64,000 nucleotides of DNA, taken from the NCBI GenBank assembly GCA_024402535.1, contig JAKSTN010000013.1, positions 1 to 64,000 of the forward strand. Reading direction: 5' to 3'. Positions 59,539-64,000 of the stretch are shown piece by piece (the stretch's first letter is position 1; each line of letters starts with the position of its first letter). This DNA comes from Treponema sp. (GTDB taxonomy: Bacteria > Spirochaetota > Spirochaetia > Treponematales > Treponemataceae). The notes under the pieces were generated by a model, which did not search any database, was not told the origin of the DNA, and saw only the letters and a list, made by a program, of their open reading frames with translations. Position numbers and translations under genes: made by a program.

Positions 59539-60233
59539 GCAAATTTTTGTACGAAACACATCTGCACACAAAAGGTGTAAGCGCCTGTGGTTCCACAGAA
59601 CCTGAAGATTATATTGAAGTTTATAAACGTGCAGGATACGCAGGTATTATTGTTACTGATCATTTCTTCAACGGTAACAGCGGAGTTGATAGAAATCTTC
59701 CATGGGATGAAAGAGTGCGACAGTATTGTTCAGGATATGAACGGGCTCTTGAAGCAAGTAAGGGAAAAGATTTTGATGTCTTCTTTGGAATTGAATACAA
59801 CTTTGAAGGCGACGAATATCTTCTTTACGGAATTGATAAAGACTGGCTTATAGCACATCCTGAAATCATGACCCAGACACATGAAGGTCTTTTTAAAATG
59901 ATTGATGAAGCTGGCGGACTTATGATTCAGGCTCATCCTTACCGAATGCGCGATTACATCAAAAAGCTGAATCTGCATCCGGAATGTGTACACGGTCTGG
60001 AAGTTTACAACGCAGGAAACAGACCTGAAGAAAATGATCAGGCACTGGAACTGGCAAAAGAGAAAAATCTTCCATGTACCAGTGGCTCAGACATGCACAA
60101 TAAAGATTTAATCGAAAAATATATTGCCGACAAATCATTTAAGCCGGGAGCAGTTGTGTTTAATAAACGCCTGACTTCAATTTTTGATTATGTTTCGGGA
60201 ATAAAAAACAGAGAACACGAGTTTATTAATTAA
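59535..60233 (+). CDS. PHP-domain metal-dependent phosphoesterase
   Basis: The 232-residue product has the PHP metal-binding motifs: YETHLHTKGVSACGS (H9, H11), IIVTDHFFNG, FFGIEYNFEGDEYLLYG, IQAHPYRMRDY and SGSDMHN. These place trinuclear metal ligands for phosphate ester hydrolysis in the cytoplasm. Family members act on nucleotides, histidinol phosphate or as polymerase-associated domains; no extra domain is present to decide. The start overlaps the LacI stop (ATGA), so the two are translationally coupled, and the regulator may control this gene. The zinc protease homologue starts 1 nt after the stop. Confidence 0.88.
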   Translation: MSKFLYETHLHTKGVSACGSTEPEDYIEVYKRAGYAGIIVTDHFFNGNSGVDRNLPWDERVRQYCSGYERALEASKGKDFDVFFGIEYNFEGDEYLLYGIDKDWLIAHPEIMTQTHEGLFKMIDEAGGLMIQAHPYRMRDYIKKLNLHPECVHGLEVYNAGNRPEENDQALELAKEKNLPCTSGSDMHNKDLIEKYIADKSFKPGAVVFNKRLTSIFDYVSGIKNREHEFIN

Positions 60234-60234
60234 A

Positions 60235-63033
60235 ATGAAAAAATTACAGACAGTTTTTCTTCTATTCAGTTTGCTGATTTACGGTTCACTTTTTGCACAG
60301 CAGAAAGCTGAAAAAGTTTATGAAACAAAAATAGAAAACGGACTTTCTGTTTATGCTTTCGAGGATTATTCAAATCCGCAGATTCGTCTGGAACTTTGTA
60401 TAAGGGCAGGTTTTTCAAATCAGACAGCAGAGAATGCGGGTTTTTTTACATTACTTTCAAATCTTATTCAGAAAACAGCGCGTATAAAGTTTGATTCGGT
60501 TCAGGTGAATTCAGATGCAACAAGATTTATTCTGAATATTTCGCCTGCTGCTCTTGAAGAAACTTTGTATGAACTTTCGGAATGTGTTTTTAATCCGGCC
60601 TTTTCAGATTCACTTTTAGCTGCGGAAATTGCGGTTTTAAAAAGAGAAGTTTTACTTTCTGCAAATGATGCGGGAACAATGATGAATGCCGGAATTGACG
60701 CAAGAGTTTTCAGCGCCGAACCCTGGAGAAACGATTCAGGCATTTATCCGGCTTTGTTCAATAAGCTTTCACAGAATGAGGTGCGCCGCATTTTAACCGG
60801 CATTCAGGAAAATTATTTCATACCTGGAAATGCGGCGCTTTTTGCAAGCGGAAACTTCCAGAAAGAAAATCTGGTTCAGGAAACAGAAGATGCTTTTGGA
60901 CGGCTTTATTCAAGCCGACGGGTTAGTCACAGACCTTTGACAATTACAAAAAACGGTAAAAAGAAATTTGTAATTCATGGAAAAGATTTTTCTGATGAAC
61001 TGACACAGGTTGTTATTCAATATGGAAATCTTACAGAAGATGAATGTGCTCTTGCTTCCGCAGTTTATAATAATGACGTTTCGAACATGAAAAATGTTCT
61101 TTGCAATGAAGCCGTCTTGAATATTCCGGGAGCTGAATATGTGAATGTGGCAGGGGCAACGAAAAGCGGAAGCTCCCGCCTGATTATTCAGAGCCTTTTG
61201 CAAAATGTAAAAAATATTTCACCTGCAAAACAATCGGAAAAATTTTATGAAATTGTGAAGCAAACTTCAGATATATCTTTTGATGAATATAATCAGGCAT
61301 TAACAAGGCAGGTGTTTGCCTTTAATAAAATGGTCTCATCTTCTTCTGCTTATATGAATACCTTGAGTGAACTTTGGGTTCAGGATCCATACAGCGGAAG
61401 CGATCTTCCAGTTACACAGAAACTGGAAAACCGTAAAAATGATTTTGAAATTGTTTCGGCAGAACGGGTTGTTCAGAAAATCAAGAACGAAGATCCTTTT
61501 ATTTTTGTGATTGTAAATACAAAACAATTCAATAAATATAAAAAGGAATTCTCTGCGGGCGGTTATGAAGAAATTAATTCAAAGAATGCCTCCTGGTATA
61601 CAGATACTTTGTACAAGAATATTAAAAATATTATGGATTCCGTTCCTGTAATTGAAGAAGAATCTGAAGAGACATTTGTTGAAACATTTATTAATGAAAA
61701 TAAAAAAGATGTGCGTCAGACATTTCTTTCAAATGGCATCCCGCTTTTTATGAAGCAGAATAAAAACACAACAGGTGTAACAATGCTTCTTTCTGTTTCA
61801 GGGGGAAACCTGCGGACAGCAGATGATCATGGTTTTGAAGAATTGATGACAAATCTTCTTACAATGAATATTCTCCGTCAGATTCGAATAAAACAGTCAG
61901 CAGGTCTTGTTCTCAATGATTTTGAAATTTATTCTGAAACAGGAATGGATTCATCCCGAATTATAATTGAATGTGAAAGAGAAGATTTTTATTCGATAAT
62001 CGGTGCCCTTTCAAGTTCTCTTATTATGGATGAAGTTCTTCCTGCAGATGCAGACAGAATTGTGCAGAATCGAAAGACGAGAAAACGCCTTGAAAATGGA
62101 AGTACAACAAATCAGCTTTTTAGTGGCGCAGTTAAGGCAGTACTTCCAAAAACGCCTTATGAAAAAATCTACGAAACACAGAATGAAATTCTGACAAATA
62201 CAAGTTATGAAAAAATTCTTCAGAATTATCCGGCTGTTCTTGATGCAGCAAGATTCAGTGTTTTTGTTTGTGGTGATGTTCCATTTGATATTACAGCACA
62301 GATTATTTCTGATGCTTTCTCTGTTCTTAAGGTTCAGACAGTACGCCCTGCGGGACACACAGATTTAATTTCCGAAAAGAAATCTAAGCCTGAAAACTTT
62401 CAGAAAAATTTTCCTTACGGCAAACAGAAGAAAGTAAAACTTGTTCATACATTCCTTACAGATGTTCCGGCAAAAGATGCAGGACCTATGCCTGCAGTTC
62501 TTATTCCTACAAAAAGTTTTGCAGACCCTGTGCTTTATTGTGCCGCCTCGCCGGAAGCAGGGACAGATGACTTCTATATTTTTAATGCACTTCTTCCTTA
62601 CATTCAGGATGCTTTGACAGAAGGCGTAAGTGAAAAAATGTATTTGTATAATTGTAAGGTAACTTCATCACGTGCAACAGAATACGTGCCTTTTGGATCA
62701 TTTAGTTTTTCTTCTGTTGAACGAATTTCAGCCTGTGATACATTGTACAAAAGCATAATAAATCAGTTTAAAAATGATCTTACAAATGCTTCAAAAAGTA
62801 GTAAAACTCTGCAAAATGTAAAGACAAAATGCATAAATTCATGGTTTTCTGATGCTTATACAAATACAGGCTGTGCGGTTCTTTTATCTCAGAATACAGA
62901 AAATCCGCTTGAATATCTGGAAATTTATAGAAAAGTGAACAATATTACATCAGAAAAGATCCTTGAAGTAGTTGAAAAATATCTTGATTTTGAAAGGCTT
63001 TACAGAGTTTATTCGTCAGAAGCACGAAATTGA
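60235..63033 (+). CDS. Secreted M16-family peptidase homologue lacking the zinc motif
   Basis: The 932-residue product has a signal peptide (cleavage near LFA, residue 21) and two M16-like halves (about 25-460 and 490-930), as in PqqL and pitrilysin-type proteins. The conserved H-x-x-E-H helix, expected after AENAG near residue 68, reads FFTLLSNLIQ: His, Glu and His are replaced by T72, S75 and N76. The fold features around it remain, including NSDATRFILNISPAALEE and the downstream pairing helices. It is therefore probably not a peptidase and may bind peptides or partner with an active subunit in the periplasm. It is in the same operon as the PHP gene. Confidence 0.78.
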   Translation: MKKLQTVFLLFSLLIYGSLFAQQKAEKVYETKIENGLSVYAFEDYSNPQIRLELCIRAGFSNQTAENAGFFTLLSNLIQKTARIKFDSVQVNSDATRFILNISPAALEETLYELSECVFNPAFSDSLLAAEIAVLKREVLLSANDAGTMMNAGIDARVFSAEPWRNDSGIYPALFNKLSQNEVRRILTGIQENYFIPGNAALFASGNFQKENLVQETEDAFGRLYSSRRVSHRPLTITKNGKKKFVIHGKDFSDELTQVVIQYGNLTEDECALASAVYNNDVSNMKNVLCNEAVLNIPGAEYVNVAGATKSGSSRLIIQSLLQNVKNISPAKQSEKFYEIVKQTSDISFDEYNQALTRQVFAFNKMVSSSSAYMNTLSELWVQDPYSGSDLPVTQKLENRKNDFEIVSAERVVQKIKNEDPFIFVIVNTKQFNKYKKEFSAGGYEEINSKNASWYTDTLYKNIKNIMDSVPVIEEESEETFVETFINENKKDVRQTFLSNGIPLFMKQNKNTTGVTMLLSVSGGNLRTADDHGFEELMTNLLTMNILRQIRIKQSAGLVLNDFEIYSETGMDSSRIIIECEREDFYSIIGALSSSLIMDEVLPADADRIVQNRKTRKRLENGSTTNQLFSGAVKAVLPKTPYEKIYETQNEILTNTSYEKILQNYPAVLDAARFSVFVCGDVPFDITAQIISDAFSVLKVQTVRPAGHTDLISEKKSKPENFQKNFPYGKQKKVKLVHTFLTDVPAKDAGPMPAVLIPTKSFADPVLYCAASPEAGTDDFYIFNALLPYIQDALTEGVSEKMYLYNCKVTSSRATEYVPFGSFSFSSVERISACDTLYKSIINQFKNDLTNASKSSKTLQNVKTKCINSWFSDAYTNTGCAVLLSQNTENPLEYLEIYRKVNNITSEKILEVVEKYLDFERLYRVYSSEARN

Positions 63034-63040
63034 GGAAAAA

Positions 63041-63598
63041 TCAGCCATAGATAACTTTATCAACATTGATGTCATTTTCACTGACTGGAATATCATCTAC
63101 AAGCTGGAAGTCAAAACAGACTCCTGCTTTGAAAAACTTATTTCCGTATTCAGCCATAAATCTGTCGTAGAAACCTTTACCTCTTCCAAGGCGTTTGCCG
63201 TCTTGTGTAAAAGCAACTCCAGGAACTAAGAGCAAAGAGCCAGCATCTACAGTATTCATATCAACAAGGGAATTTCCGTGCGGTTCATAAATACCGAAAG
63301 GACCTTCATTCATTTCTTCGTCAGATGAAATCCAGTGAAATTCCATTTCGCCTTTTTCATCAGTGATTTTTGGAACGGCAACTTTTTTGCCGCTCATGAA
63401 AGCTTCAAGAATTACAATGCCAATATTTGCTTCGTCATTCATTGGCATAAAAGCAAAAACTACATCTGCATTTTTGAATTCAGGCAAAGCACAGATTTTC
63501 TTTCCGATATTAAAACTTGCATCAGGTTTATTATGAGGATTCTGGAAGAAAATTTTTCCTTTTTCTTTAATCAGTTTGCGCAGTTCAGATTTATTCAT
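63041..63598 (-). CDS. 5-formyltetrahydrofolate cyclo-ligase
   Basis: The 185-residue product has the family motifs KSELRKLIKEKG at the N-terminus, VVFAFMPMNDEANI, and the ATP/folate signature LLVPGVAFTQDGKRLGRGKG followed by FYDRF. It converts 5-formyl-THF to 5,10-methenyl-THF with ATP in the cytoplasm. Its start overlaps the last 8 nt of the GGDEF gene, so it is in that operon. No own promoter is visible. The size is typical. Confidence 0.92.
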   Translation of the reverse strand: MNKSELRKLIKEKGKIFFQNPHNKPDASFNIGKKICALPEFKNADVVFAFMPMNDEANIGIVILEAFMSGKKVAVPKITDEKGEMEFHWISSDEEMNEGPFGIYEPHGNSLVDMNTVDAGSLLLVPGVAFTQDGKRLGRGKGFYDRFMAEYGNKFFKAGVCFDFQLVDDIPVSENDINVDKVIYG

Positions 63599-64000
63599 TT
63601 ACTTTCTTTGAGCGTTTTTCCCGGTATTGTTTTGCGTCTGCTTCCAGAAGAAGGGCGGACATTGCAAAACTTTCTGAATGGAAAGTAGTAAAACCGAGAC
63701 TTATTGAAAGCTTGTATTTTTCTTTGTTTTTCTTTGAGAAAGCTTCACATTCCTTATCGATTTTATCTTTTACTTTTTTGAATGAACTCTGATCCAGTCC
63801 TGTGGCAACAATTGCAAATTCGTCACCGCCGATGCGGGCAACAATATCATTTTTTCTGAAAGCATTTGAAAGAATTTTTGCTGTAGCAATAATAGCCTTA
63901 TCACCTGTGTCATGACCATAAGTATCATTGATAGATTTCAGGTTATCCATATCACCGAAAATAACAAGACCTGTTTTACCGCATTTGATTGCAAGGTCGA
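63591..64000 (-). CDS. GGDEF diguanylate cyclase, C-terminal part
   Basis: The gene runs in from beyond the window. The visible 136 residues are most of a GGDEF domain: KTGLVIFGDMDNLKSINDTY, YGHDTGDKAIIA and RIGGDEFAIVATG, ending in a helix and a basic tail (YREKRSKKVNE). The layout and end resemble sensor cyclases A and B (for example MQYAEKRKK at the end of B), so it is probably a third paralogue with the same sensor part. The active signature is intact. It overlaps the folate gene by 8 nt. Confidence 0.88.
   Translation of the reverse strand, partial: DLAIKCGKTGLVIFGDMDNLKSINDTYGHDTGDKAIIATAKILSNAFRKNDIVARIGGDEFAIVATGLDQSSFKKVKDKIDKECEAFSKKNKEKYKLSISLGFTTFHSESFAMSALLLEADAKQYREKRSKKVNE

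Noticed and set aside
1-64000. CRISPR array, rRNA or tRNA genes
   Set aside because: No regularly spaced identical repeats and no rRNA or tRNA-like conserved stretches or cloverleaf candidates were noticed by eye. A covariance-model scan would be needed to exclude a small tRNA.

Overview
The window looks like chromosome of a host- or rumen-associated Treponema or close spirochaete relative. This is inferred from gene content (XPB-type helicase with its helicase-associated neighbour, archaeal-type UMP kinase, TPR/outer-membrane/ECF sigma cluster, many GGDEF/HD-GYP proteins, a large chemotaxis receptor), from signal peptides ending in LFA or AFA, and from the A+T-rich sequence. Several plant-polysaccharide enzymes (GH31, GH3, GH27, CE1- and CE2-type esterases, a GH18-like protein, a six-hairpin-barrel protein) suggest a gut or rumen fibre degrader. 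No rRNA, tRNA, CRISPR array, transposase or prophage was seen.

Layout. 1-178: start of a LivJ-type binding protein gene (minus). 295-8132: an envelope cluster of secreted protein, TPR protein, beta-barrel candidate, ECF sigma, zinc anti-sigma with a Met-rich periplasmic part, and a TIG/transglutaminase-like protein. 8165-11148: dCMP deaminase, PAS protein, GH31. 11149-14574: an accessory stretch of GC-rich and hairpin repeats, an orphan PD-(D/E)XK nuclease, an XRE regulator and a 2H phosphoesterase. 14622-22279: GH3, ArgA, QueH, esterase lipoprotein, decayed genes, six-hairpin protein. 22413-27091: UMP kinase and a nucleoside-type ABC transporter, interrupted by repeats. 27149-35098: GH18-like protein, flavocytochrome reductase, hydrolases, MATE pump, phosphodiesterase. 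35259-38137: copper ATPase fused to a CopZ-like domain, CsoR and its operator. 38162-40742: structured repeats, tautomerase, aspS with a duplicated 3' tail. 40846-52406: signalling block (7TM HD-GYP, class III cyclase-like protein, Cache chemoreceptor, tandem sugar-sensor GGDEF proteins), with a MATE pump and GH27. 52472-64000: phosphatase, TrkA, XPB pair, LacI regulator, PHP protein, inactive M16 homologue, 5-FTHF cyclo-ligase, and a third GGDEF gene running off the end.

Two themes cut across the window. First, many genes have a clear -10 hexamer ending 6-8 nt before the start codon and no Shine-Dalgarno sequence, suggesting widespread leaderless transcription; this also settles several start codons. 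Second, intergenic spaces carry several families of palindromic repeats that no gene explains. The best candidates for undescribed biology are the XPB/partner pair, the soluble sugar-sensor diguanylate cyclases, the Met-rich anti-sigma envelope cluster, and the orphan nuclease with its hairpin repeats.
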